A stretch of 32,882 nt of DNA from [Clostridium] symbiosum ATCC 14940 (lineage in GTDB: Bacteria; Bacillota; Clostridia; Lachnospirales; Lachnospiraceae). The stretch covers positions 1-32,882 of the forward strand of contig NZ_KE993021.1 of the NCBI RefSeq assembly GCF_000466485.1. Direction: 5' to 3'. The translations under genes were made by a program, and so were the position numbers. This document shows, piece after piece, positions 1-7,348 of this stretch (its first letter is position 1; every line of letters starts with the position of its first letter). The notes below the pieces were generated by a model, which made no database searches, was not told where the DNA came from, and was given only the letters and a program-made list of their open reading frames with translations.

Positions 1-4
1 TTCC

Positions 5-33
5 GGACGCGTCCTCCAAACCTCAGTTAAATC
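5..33. repeat. Left copy of a 29-bp inverted repeat at the window ends
   Basis: This stretch matches the reverse complement of 32854–32882 at 26 of 29 positions; the only differences are a central AAA versus GGG block. It contains the perfect palindrome GGACGCGTCC. It lies immediately downstream of the mtaB stop, just as the other copy lies downstream of rpsT. It may be a dispersed intergenic repeat or a boundary sequence; the sequence does not decide. Confidence 0.6.
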
Positions 34-34
34 C

Positions 35-1345
35 TCATTTCAAAAGCAAAATCTCATCCGACAGCTTCTCCGTCAGCCTTCCTTTTACAGTTGTATTCTT
101 AAGCCCTTCCTCAAACGGTATTGCCGCCTTTACATATTGCCGTGTATGTCCCATCATATAGGCCTGTCCGCCAATCACGACCTTTTCTTCCAGCAGCACC
201 TCCGTCTCTTTCCCGAGAAATGACTCACGGTATTCATCCGACATCTTATGTTCTAATGTTAGGAGGATATCGCTGCGGACCGACTTATCCTGCTCCGGAA
301 CCTGATTTTCCATGACTGCGGCCCTGGTGCCCTCCCGCTTGGAATATTTAAAGATATGCATTTCATAAAAACGGACCGTCTCAAGGAATCTTTTCGTCTC
401 ATCAAACTCTTCCACGGTCTCCCCCGGAAATCCAACAATCACATCCGTCGTGATCGCCGGATTATCAAAGTGCTTTCTCAGGATGACACAGCGCTCCAAA
501 TACTCTTGCGCAGTGTAATGGCGGTTCATCCTTGCAAGCGTTGCATTGCACCCGCTCTGGAGGGACAGATGGAAATGAGGGCAAATGCTCTTAAGACCGG
601 CCAGAGCCGAAACAAATTCTTCCGTTATGATTCGCGGTTCCAGGGAACCGAGGCGGATTCTTTCAATTCCCTGGATTTTATCCAGACAGGTGATAAGACT
701 CAGAAGATTTTCCCTCTTTTCCTCCGGAAAATCGACGCCGTAGGAACTGAGATGGATTCCGGTAAGAACAATTTCTTTATACCCGGCCGCCGCAAGTCCT
801 TCCACCTCCTTCACCACATCCCCTATCGCCCGGCTTCTCACCCGGCCACGGGTATATGGGATGATGCAATAGCTGCAGAACTGGTTGCAGCCGTCCTGCA
901 CTTTAATAAAGGCTCTTGTATGATCTGCGATTTTCCGGATATGAAGTTCCTCATACTCACCGGTTGCCGCGATATCGATCACTTCCTCCCTGTCGTCCCG
1001 ATCTGCAAAATATCGTTCCAGAAGACCCACCAGATCTTTTTTCTTGTTATTTCCAATTATCAAATCCACCGCCATGTCTTTCTCCAGATCCTCTTTCGCT
1101 GCCTGGACATAGCAGCCCACGGCAACCACTACGGAATCAGGATTCATTTTCTTTGCCCGGTGAAGCATCTGCCTTGATTTTTTGTCCGCAACATTAGTTA
1201 CGGAACATGTATTGATTATATATACATCGGCCCCATCCTTAAAAGGCACGATTTCATAGCCGGCATCTTCCAGGAGCTGCTGCATGGCTTCCGTCTCGTA
1301 AGCGTTTACCTTGCATCCCAGGTTGTGCAGTGCTGCTTTTCTCAT
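35..1345 (-). CDS. mtaB: tRNA (N6-threonylcarbamoyladenosine(37)-C2)-methylthiotransferase MtaB
   Basis: Cytoplasmic radical-SAM enzyme that converts t6A37 to ms2t6A37 in tRNAs reading ANN codons. The N-terminal UPF0004 domain has Cys11, Cys47 and Cys78 for the auxiliary iron-sulfur cluster. The radical-SAM motif CNQFCSYC (Cys153/157/160) follows, and a TRAM-like C-terminal domain ends the 436-aa protein, the usual family length. I chose the ATG at 1345 because an AAGGAG-type site lies 6–7 nt upstream; the ATG two codons earlier is too close to it and a longer reading frame adds only unlikely residues. The window ends just after its stop. In Firmicutes mtaB commonly follows prmA and rsmE; here cysteine desulfurase, thiI and an opposing HPr-like gene intervene. 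MtaB is preferred to MiaB from the overall sequence pattern. Confidence 0.95.
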   Translation of the reverse strand: MRKAALHNLGCKVNAYETEAMQQLLEDAGYEIVPFKDGADVYIINTCSVTNVADKKSRQMLHRAKKMNPDSVVVAVGCYVQAAKEDLEKDMAVDLIIGNNKKKDLVGLLERYFADRDDREEVIDIAATGEYEELHIRKIADHTRAFIKVQDGCNQFCSYCIIPYTRGRVRSRAIGDVVKEVEGLAAAGYKEIVLTGIHLSSYGVDFPEEKRENLLSLITCLDKIQGIERIRLGSLEPRIITEEFVSALAGLKSICPHFHLSLQSGCNATLARMNRHYTAQEYLERCVILRKHFDNPAITTDVIVGFPGETVEEFDETKRFLETVRFYEMHIFKYSKREGTRAAVMENQVPEQDKSVRSDILLTLEHKMSDEYRESFLGKETEVLLEEKVVIGGQAYMMGHTRQYVKAAIPFEEGLKNTTVKGRLTEKLSDEILLLK

Positions 1346-1393
1346 TGTCATTCTCCTTAGCTTTAAAGTTCCTGATTTCATACAATCTCTCTC

Positions 1394-1422
1394 TTGACTT
1401 TTGCTCCATATCCCGGTAGTAT
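1394..1422 (+). promoter_or_regulatory. Predicted sigma-A promoter of the HPr-like gene
   Basis: TTGACT (1394–1399) and TAGTAT (1417–1422) are separated by 17 bp. The promoter lies about 60 bp upstream of the HPr-like start and diverges from mtaB. It is a prediction by eye only. Confidence 0.55.
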
Positions 1423-1483
1423 AGAGTTAGTATTTTACCAGCATAAGAGCTGAAATAACATAGCAACAAGAGGAGGTTTTTTC

Positions 1484-1714
1484 ATGAAAACAGTTCGTAT
1501 TTCTTTAAATTCAATTGATAAAGTTAAATCTTTTGTAAACGATTTAGCAAAATTTAATGTCGATTTTGACCTTGTATCCGGCAGATACGTAATCGATGCC
1601 AAATCGATTATGGGTATATTCAGCCTGGATTTGTCCAAGCCTATCGACCTGAACATCCATTCCGAAACAGAGATCAATGACATTCTTACAATTTTAGCAC
1701 CATATATCGTTTAA
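1484..1714 (+). CDS. HPr-like protein lacking the phosphocarrier histidine
   Basis: A 76-aa protein of the PTS HPr fold. The regulatory-serine segment is clear: KSIMGIFSLD around Ser41 corresponds to the KSIMGVMSL-type Ser46 region of HPr. The N-terminal active-site loop, normally GLHARPA with His15, is replaced by a Ser/Asp/Lys-rich stretch, and the only histidine is His59 near the C-terminus. It therefore should not relay phosphate from Enzyme I. By analogy with Crh of Bacillus it could be a regulatory partner, for example of CcpA or HPr kinase; this is inference. A strong AGAGGAGG site precedes the ATG, and a dedicated promoter and terminator make it monocistronic. Confidence 0.85.
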   Translation: MKTVRISLNSIDKVKSFVNDLAKFNVDFDLVSGRYVIDAKSIMGIFSLDLSKPIDLNIHSETEINDILTILAPYIV

Positions 1715-1774
1715 ACAAATACGCCCTGTTTTAACGCTGAAAAGCACGTCCCATTCAACATAGTTTTTCCTAAG

Positions 1775-1804
1775 CGGGAGTCCCAAAATCCGGACTCCCG
1801 TTTT
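1775..1804 (+). terminator. Rho-independent terminator after the HPr-like gene
   Basis: CGGGAGTCC (1775–1783) pairs perfectly with GGACTCCCG (1792–1800) around an 8-nt loop and is followed by TTTT. It ends two bases before the thiI stop, which lies on the opposite strand. On the minus strand the stem lacks a good U-tract, so it chiefly serves the plus strand. Confidence 0.85.
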
Positions 1805-1805
1805 C

Positions 1806-2984
1806 TCAACACCGTATAATCTCGGCTGTTTCAACAGCCTGTTTCAACATTTCATCAATTTTTTCTTCCAGTTTTGTTTCCGACTTCTTTATCAAATCCA
1901 GGTTTGGCTTTGTAACAGGATGCTTTGCAACAAAAATCGTACAGCAGTCCTCGAACGGCTCAATGGACGTCTCAAATGTTCCGATTTTCTGTGATATATC
2001 CACAATCTCCTGCTTATCAAATCCGATAACAGGACGAAATACGGGAAGTGTACACACTTCATTGGTTACAGCCAGCGAATGCACCGTCTGAGAAGCTACC
2101 TGTCCGATACTCTCTCCCGTGATAAGGCCGAGACAGCCGTCTTTCTTAGCCAGCTCCTCCGCAATCTTCATCATATACCGGCGCATGATAATCGTCAGTT
2201 CCTCATGAGGGCATTTATCATAGATATAAAGCTGGATATCAGTAAAATTCACTACATGGAGCTTGATTGGTCCCGAGTATCTGGATACGAGCTTCGCCAG
2301 GTCTATCACCTTCTGTTTGGCTCTCTCACTTGTATACGGCGGAGCATGGAAGTAAGTGGCTTCTATCGTCACACCCCTCTTCGCAATCATATATCCGGCC
2401 ACCGGGCTGTCGATTCCGCCCGACAAAAGCAGCATAGCCTTGCCGTTCGTTCCCACCGGCATTCCGCCCGGGCCTGGGATTACCAGGGAGTAAAGGTTTA
2501 TATTTTTGCCCCTGATCTCCACGTGGAGAAGTACGTCGGGATGATGCACATCCACCTTTGTCTCAGGATATGTCTCCAGAATGATTTCTCCCAAATCGCG
2601 GTTAATCTGATCCGACGTGTGGGGGTACTGCTTATTGGCCCTTCTCGTATCCACCTTGAATGTGAAATTTTTATCGGGGTACGTCTCGTCAATAAATTTC
2701 AAGACCTGTTCCTTTAAATCCTCATATCCTTTATCTTCTATCTGCACCATCGGACAGATGCCGGCAATTCCGAACACACACTGAAGAGCCGATACCACCT
2801 CATCATAGTCGAACTCCGAAGATGCATGAGCATAAATCCGTCCCGACTCCTTGATAACGGAGAAATCTCCGTCCAGACGTTTCAGGGAATGGTGGATGTG
2901 GGAAGTCAGCTTGTCTTCAAAAATATAGCGGTTCTTGCCTTTTACCCCAATTTCCGCGTACTTTATTAAAAATGAACGTACCAT
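1806..2984 (-). CDS. thiI: tRNA uracil 4-sulfurtransferase ThiI
   Basis: Adenylates and thiolates U8 of tRNA to 4-thiouridine. The 392-aa protein has an N-terminal ferredoxin-like/THUMP region (about 1–165) and a PP-loop ATP-binding motif SGGIDSP at 188–194. It stops at the length of the short ThiI form and lacks the rhodanese domain of the Escherichia coli protein. Short ThiI proteins receive sulfur directly from a dedicated cysteine desulfurase, which matches the gene immediately upstream (45 bp gap). It is last in the prmA–rsmE–desulfurase–thiI run. Start ATG has a GAGGAA site upstream. Confidence 0.95.
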   Translation of the reverse strand: MVRSFLIKYAEIGVKGKNRYIFEDKLTSHIHHSLKRLDGDFSVIKESGRIYAHASSEFDYDEVVSALQCVFGIAGICPMVQIEDKGYEDLKEQVLKFIDETYPDKNFTFKVDTRRANKQYPHTSDQINRDLGEIILETYPETKVDVHHPDVLLHVEIRGKNINLYSLVIPGPGGMPVGTNGKAMLLLSGGIDSPVAGYMIAKRGVTIEATYFHAPPYTSERAKQKVIDLAKLVSRYSGPIKLHVVNFTDIQLYIYDKCPHEELTIIMRRYMMKIAEELAKKDGCLGLITGESIGQVASQTVHSLAVTNEVCTLPVFRPVIGFDKQEIVDISQKIGTFETSIEPFEDCCTIFVAKHPVTKPNLDLIKKSETKLEEKIDEMLKQAVETAEIIRC

Positions 2985-3029
2985 ATGTTTATATTTCCTC
3001 TCTGTTTCCTTATCTGTTAAATGGTAACC

Positions 3030-4184
3030 TTATCTGGCTCTGTAACGTCTCAGTACGGGCAGCAGTTCTTTCAACACATCAACTGCATAATCAACCTCTT
3101 CTTCCGTATTGAATGCGCCGAAGCTGAAACGCAGTGTGGAATCCTGCAATTCTTTTTTTACGCCAATCGCCTTCAGCGTTCCGCTCACTCCCGGATGGTT
3201 CGAGGAGCAGGCTGAACCGGATGACACATAAATTCCCCTGTCCTCAAGCGCATGGAGCAGCACCTCGCTTTTTATTCCTTCAAAGCTTGCACTAACCACC
3301 TGGGGAGCATTTTGTCTGTCCTCATGCCCGTTAATCGTCACACCATCGATTGTCTTCAGCCCGGCAATCAGGCGTTCCCTCAGTGTATACAGCTTCTCAA
3401 CCCGCTCCCCATGATTTTTATAAATCTCCTTTACGGCTGCCCCCAGTCCGGCACAGCCCGGCACGTTCTCCGTCCCGGAGCGCATCCCCTTCTGCTGACC
3501 TCCCCCGAATACAATGGGTCGGATTTTTACTTTTTCATCAATATATAAAAAGCCGATTCCCTTCGGACCGTGTATCTTATGAGCGCTTACCGACAGCAAA
3601 TCAATCCCCTGCTTTTTAGGGCGTATCTGAAATTTGCCGTATGCCTGAATTGCATCCACATGAAAATAGGTTTTTGGGTTTTTATTCTTAATGCAGCGGG
3701 CAATCTCCTCCACCGGCTCCACAGCGCCGATTTCATTATTAACGTACATTATGGATACCAAAATCGTATCTTCCCTTACCGCCTCCTCAAGCTCCGCCAG
3801 GGAAATGCAGCCAAAGGAATCAACTGGAAGATAGGTAATTTCAAAGCCCTGTTCCTCCAGCCAGGCCATTGTATTATATACGGACGGATGTTCCACCGCG
3901 CTTGTAATCAGATGTTTTCCTGTCCTCTGATTCGCCAGGGCCGTCCCAATCAGCGCCAGGTTATTCGATTCTGTCCCTCCTGATGTGAACAGGATTTCTT
4001 TTTCCTGAACCTTCAGCGAATTGGCTATCTCTCTTCTGGCTTCTTTTATAATCTTTTCTGCCTCAACGCCCTTCATATGGCGGGCGGCCGCATTCCCGTA
4101 GTCCATGGTCATGGCATTTACTACCGCGTCTTTTACGCAGTCAAAAACCTGCGTAGTAGCCGAATTATCAAAATAAGCTTCCAT
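3030..4184 (-). CDS. Cysteine desulfurase (class V aminotransferase family)
   Basis: PLP enzyme that takes sulfur from L-cysteine and passes a persulfide to acceptors. Visible motifs are the N-terminal YFDNSATT, TSGGTESNN in the PLP phosphate region, the PLP lysine in SVSAHKIHG, and the active-site cysteine in SSGSACSS. Length is 384 aa from the ATG at 4184, chosen because a GAGGAAG site lies just upstream; the upstream extension overlaps rsmE and reads as non-homologous. Its position directly before thiI suggests it is the sulfur donor for 4-thiouridine, like NifZ in Bacillus. A general IscS-like role in Fe–S assembly cannot be excluded. Confidence 0.93.
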   Translation of the reverse strand: MEAYFDNSATTQVFDCVKDAVVNAMTMDYGNAAARHMKGVEAEKIIKEARREIANSLKVQEKEILFTSGGTESNNLALIGTALANQRTGKHLITSAVEHPSVYNTMAWLEEQGFEITYLPVDSFGCISLAELEEAVREDTILVSIMYVNNEIGAVEPVEEIARCIKNKNPKTYFHVDAIQAYGKFQIRPKKQGIDLLSVSAHKIHGPKGIGFLYIDEKVKIRPIVFGGGQQKGMRSGTENVPGCAGLGAAVKEIYKNHGERVEKLYTLRERLIAGLKTIDGVTINGHEDRQNAPQVVSASFEGIKSEVLLHALEDRGIYVSSGSACSSNHPGVSGTLKAIGVKKELQDSTLRFSFGAFNTEEEVDYAVDVLKELLPVLRRYRAR

Positions 4185-4213
4185 TTTTCTTCCTCTTTCT
4201 GCTTTATGGACGT

Positions 4214-4951
4214 CTAACGGTCCAGAGAAATCATCAGGGCCGACAAAACGCACAAGCCCGCTGTCTCTGTCCTTAAAATTCTCCTGCCGAGCGAGGCAGG
4301 GCTGACTCCCCTCTCCCCTGCCTGCCGTATCTCTTCTTCTTCAAAGCCGCCTTCCGGTCCGATAAATATGGCAATATCCATTCCCGCTTCCGCGGTCTGA
4401 AGAAGCCGTCTGGTCTCCTCCATTCCCTTTGCGCATTCGTACGGAATCATTTTAAGTCCAAAGTCTTCTGCCATCTGCAGAGCATCCTTGTATTTAACAA
4501 CTCCTGTTACTTCCGGTATGATGCTCCGTTTTGACTGTTTCGCCGCACTCTCAGATATCGCGTTCCATCGCTTTATCCTCGCCTCTTCTTTTTTCGAATC
4601 AAGCTTCACCACTACCCGTTTTGTCTCAACCGGAATGATTCTGAATGCGCCAAGCTCAACGGCCTTCTGGATAATCAGCTCCATTTTATCACCTTTGGGA
4701 AGCCCCTGAAACAGGTGGATTCTGGCAGGCAGCTCCATTTCACTCTCACTCTTCTCCAGTATTCCAAACAGGATCTTGTCCTGCGCCAGTTCTTTTGTTA
4801 CACACAGATAATCACCGCCGGCCTTAGCACTGATAAGAACCCGTTCTCCCGGCTTCATCCGGAGTACATTCTTTATATGATTTACATCGGGTCCGGTAAC
4901 CGCAATTACGCCTTCCCCTATCTGTTCCTGTTCAACAAAAAAATGATACAT
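4214..4951 (-). CDS. rsmE: 16S rRNA (uracil(1498)-N3)-methyltransferase RsmE
   Basis: SPOUT-class SAM-dependent methyltransferase acting on U1498 of 16S rRNA. The 245-aa protein has the N-terminal PUA-like region, and C-terminal trefoil-knot motifs IGPEGGF and LGRRILRTETA that bind SAM. A GAGGAAA site precedes the ATG. It follows prmA by 47 bp and ends 29 bp before the cysteine desulfurase start, consistent with one operon. prmA–rsmE pairing is widely conserved in Firmicutes. Confidence 0.96.
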   Translation of the reverse strand: MYHFFVEQEQIGEGVIAVTGPDVNHIKNVLRMKPGERVLISAKAGGDYLCVTKELAQDKILFGILEKSESEMELPARIHLFQGLPKGDKMELIIQKAVELGAFRIIPVETKRVVVKLDSKKEEARIKRWNAISESAAKQSKRSIIPEVTGVVKYKDALQMAEDFGLKMIPYECAKGMEETRRLLQTAEAGMDIAIFIGPEGGFEEEEIRQAGERGVSPASLGRRILRTETAGLCVLSALMISLDR

Positions 4952-4998
4952 GTTTTTCCTCTATATTCTGTGTCAGTTCAGACAGCATGAACTGTTAC

Positions 4999-5955
4999 CT
5001 ATTTCTTACGCGCCGTTATGGATACCCACTCTCCCTGATAGGTCACCTCAATGATTTCAAAGGCGCTGTTGGCTGCAAAAGCCTCTTTGACCGCCTCTTC
5101 CTTCATATTAATGATACCGGAGGTGATAAAAATTCCACCTTTTTTTATATGAACCGGTATTTCCTTCTGGAGCATAATAATAACGTCAGCCAGAATATTG
5201 GCAACCGCCACATCGTAGTACTCATAACCAGCGGCGTCCTGTACCTCTTTATCATCGATGATATTTCCCTGAAGAACGGTAAATAATCCGGCCGGGATAC
5301 CGTTTGCCTCAAGATTTTCTCCCACTGCCGTGATGGCGTTCTCATCAAGATCGGTTCCGAATACCTCTTTCGCCCCGAGTTTCAAAGCGGTGATGCCCAG
5401 AATTCCGCTTCCTGTCCCCACATCCAGAACCTTCGTGTCACAGCCTGTGTATTTACGAAGCTGGCGGATGCACAGCTGAGTCGTCTCATGCATGCCTGTG
5501 CCGAAAGCAGTTCCCGGATCAATCTGAATCAGCAGCTTGTCCTTATGCTCCTCAGGAATCGTCTCCCAGGTTGGCTTAATCAGGATATCATCCACTGTAA
5601 ATGGTTTAAAATACTGCTTCCAGTTATTAATCCAGTCTTTGTCCTCTGTTTCTGATGCCTCGATCGTACATGCGCCCAGGTCGGTAAACATTTTCAATTC
5701 TTCCAGCGCTTCATTTACTTTTTCAAGCATGCCCGGTACATCGGCATCATCGTCCAGGTAAAAGCTGACTTTCGCTATTCCTTCGTCGGGAGGCAGCTCC
5801 GGGAGTATATCGATGAACATCCCTTTTGTCTCTTTTTCCGTAAGAGGAATATTATCCTCGATTTCAATACCCTCGATTCCGATTTCATCGAAGGCACAGC
5901 TAATTAAATCTACGGCCTCGGTCGTAGTCGTCAGGGTGAATTTCTTCCACTTCAT
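4999..5955 (-). CDS. prmA: Ribosomal protein L11 methyltransferase PrmA
   Basis: SAM-dependent methyltransferase that trimethylates lysines of ribosomal protein L11. The 318-aa protein has an N-terminal L11-binding domain followed by a Rossmann methyltransferase domain with DVGTGSGILGI (motif I), GTDLDENA (acidic loop), and ANILADVI, a variant of the NPPY-like motif. An AGGAGGAAA site precedes the ATG. It is the first gene of the run to thiI. A well-formed promoter lies just upstream, immediately abutting a MITE-like insertion. Confidence 0.96.
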   Translation of the reverse strand: MKWKKFTLTTTTEAVDLISCAFDEIGIEGIEIEDNIPLTEKETKGMFIDILPELPPDEGIAKVSFYLDDDADVPGMLEKVNEALEELKMFTDLGACTIEASETEDKDWINNWKQYFKPFTVDDILIKPTWETIPEEHKDKLLIQIDPGTAFGTGMHETTQLCIRQLRKYTGCDTKVLDVGTGSGILGITALKLGAKEVFGTDLDENAITAVGENLEANGIPAGLFTVLQGNIIDDKEVQDAAGYEYYDVAVANILADVIIMLQKEIPVHIKKGGIFITSGIINMKEEAVKEAFAANSAFEIIEVTYQGEWVSITARKK

Positions 5956-6017
5956 AAGATTTCCTCCATAAATACGCCGGATTTTACTCCGTTATATCCG
6001 TTCTTTTTTGTTTGCTG

Positions 6018-6047
6018 TTTATATGCCAAATATCAAATTCATGTCAA
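6018..6047 (-). promoter_or_regulatory. Predicted promoter of the prmA–rsmE–desulfurase–thiI run
   Basis: On the minus strand TTGACA (6047–6042) and TATAAA (6023–6018) are 18 bp apart, about 60 bp upstream of prmA. The −35 box ends only 3 bp from the MITE-like element at 6051, so everything upstream of −35 is element sequence. Confidence 0.6.
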
Positions 6048-6050
6048 CCG

Positions 6051-6243
6051 GTTACTGTTCGCAGCCCTGCCAAAAGCGCAGTTCTGCGGCCAGTAACACG
6101 CTCCGCGATGCACAGAAACGGCAGAAAACGCCGTTGATTGTGGTGAAAAATTTACTTTTCATCGCGTCGTGCCGTGTAACTCGGAATTTTCGTACAAACT
6201 GCACACGAAAACACCTCGCGGGATACTACCCGTGAACAGTAAC
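6051..6243. mobile_element. MITE-like intergenic element, copy A (193 bp)
   Basis: The ends are perfect inverted repeats, GTTACTGTTC (6051–6060) and GAACAGTAAC (6234–6243). The interior aligns along its length with the reverse complement of copy B at 31045–31238, which is almost the same length, and its first part resembles copy C at 7203. It carries no convincing gene; the small reading frames shared by copies A and B follow from shared ancestry. It lies between prmA and the permease gene. Confidence 0.75.
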
Positions 6244-6285
6244 TTCATCTGTTACGTACTGACTACCTGTGTCATTCCGTCTGTG

Positions 6286-7047
6286 TCATCCTCCCAGTAA
6301 AATTTTACCAAACAGGATGGTCAGTACAATCAGTACCACCGGACGCACGATTTTCTGACCGTTCGAGAGCACCAGGCCGGAACCGATATAATTTCCCACA
6401 ATGCTGCACAGGCCTGCTGCCAGACCAAGGGGATATAATACTTTCCCGTTTATGATGAATGTGACGATAGCCGCGACATTGGAAGAAAGGTTGATGGCCT
6501 TTGTTGTCCCCGCTGCCTCTTTCATCGTATATTTTGCGGCGCCCGTAAGAATGAGGATTAAAAAGGTTCCTGTTCCCGGACCATAGAAACCGTCATAAGT
6601 CCCGACTACCAAAGCCGCTGCAGCCGCAATGATAAATGACTTTTTGGCCGGTATCGTCCCTGCCTGCGAGTCATCTCCCATCCTCTTATTGCGAAGCACA
6701 TAGAAAGCGACAATGGGAAGCACGGCGATCATCATGTACTCCACTATCTTTTCATTCATTAAGAGGGTCAGGTTGGAACCGATCGTAGAGCCAACCAATG
6801 CCGCCGCAATGAACCAGATTACCTTTTTCAGGTGAATGTAGCCATTCTTTGCAAAACGGTATGTAGCCATGGAGGTTCCCATTGTAGAACACATCTTATT
6901 TGTTCCAAGGGCCATGTGTGGAGGCACTCCGGCAATCATAAAGGCCGGGAGGGAAATCAGTCCGCCCCCTCCTGCGATTGAATCCAGCAGTCCGGCCAGA
7001 AAAACCAGGGGACAAACAATCAGATAGTGCGTCATTGTGATTTCCAT
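6286..7047 (-). CDS. TauE/SafE (TSUP) family membrane permease
   Basis: Integral membrane protein of about 253 aa with roughly eight hydrophobic segments. The family signature is visible twice: near the N-terminus GLLDSIAGGGGLISLP with ALGTNK, and in the second half GTYDGFYGPGTGTFL with AINLSSN. Members export or import sulfite, sulfoacetate, thiosulfate or other small organosulfur compounds; the substrate here cannot be told. A GGGAGGAAA site precedes the ATG. The gene is probably transcribed alone, with a promoter about 115 bp upstream. It is not usually part of the hemW/prmA neighbourhood; heat-shock genes often occupy this position in other Firmicutes. Confidence 0.9.
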   Translation of the reverse strand: MEITMTHYLIVCPLVFLAGLLDSIAGGGGLISLPAFMIAGVPPHMALGTNKMCSTMGTSMATYRFAKNGYIHLKKVIWFIAAALVGSTIGSNLTLLMNEKIVEYMMIAVLPIVAFYVLRNKRMGDDSQAGTIPAKKSFIIAAAAALVVGTYDGFYGPGTGTFLILILTGAAKYTMKEAAGTTKAINLSSNVAAIVTFIINGKVLYPLGLAAGLCSIVGNYIGSGLVLSNGQKIVRPVVLIVLTILFGKILLGG

Positions 7048-7075
7048 TACTCATTTCCTCCCAGATGAAACTCTT

Positions 7076-7101
7076 TTTATTACTCTTCTTTATTACTCTT
7101 C
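7076..7101. repeat. 13-bp tandem duplication in the permease leader
   Basis: The 13-mer TTTATTACTCTTC occurs twice in tandem in the 5' leader of the permease gene, between its promoter and its ribosome binding site. It may vary in copy number; no function is evident. Confidence 0.6.
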
Positions 7102-7162
7102 TTTTTTCTCTTCCATATTGCTCTTATTGCAGTACTGTTAATGATACAGTGAAACTCAATCT

Positions 7163-7191
7163 ATAATAACAAATACACTGATACTTGTAAA
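7163..7191 (-). promoter_or_regulatory. Predicted promoter of the TSUP permease gene
   Basis: On the minus strand TTTACA (7191–7186) and TATTAT (7168–7163) are separated by 17 bp. It is located between MITE-like copy C and the permease start, leaving a leader of about 110 nt. Confidence 0.5.
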
Positions 7192-7202
7192 GATTGCTGC
7201 TG

Positions 7203-7336
7203 GTTACTGTCCACCCCCTGCCAAAAAGCGGCGTGCCGGTAACAATTCAGTCAGGTCTGCGCATTTGCTGCGCTGACTGTGCGAAAAGGTAGTGGCAGCC
7301 GGCAGCCGGCTATCGCGCAGTGATTTTAATGGTAAC
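7203..7336. mobile_element. MITE-like intergenic element, copy C (short, about 134 bp)
   Basis: It starts with GTTACTGT and a CCCTGCCAAAA block shared with copy A, and ends with GGTAAC, the inverse of its own start. The interior differs from copies A and B and is shorter, so it is either a deletion derivative or a related subfamily. It lies 12 bp beyond the hemW stop. Confidence 0.5.
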
Positions 7337-7348
7337 GAAAGATTTCCG

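Noticed and set aside
356-1177. 273-codon frame opposite mtaB
   Set aside because: Antisense shadow of a conserved gene with no recognisable domain or ribosome site.
1717-1745. Similarity between the HPr-like 3' region and the lepA upstream region (ATAYGCCCTGTTTT)
   Set aside because: Only a short shared stretch with no extended alignment; likely chance.
6008-6235. Reading frame of 75 codons sharing a peptide with the frame at 31000–31182
   Set aside because: Both frames lie within or across MITE-like copies A and B; similarity reflects repeat ancestry. There is no ribosome site and copy C does not keep the frame.
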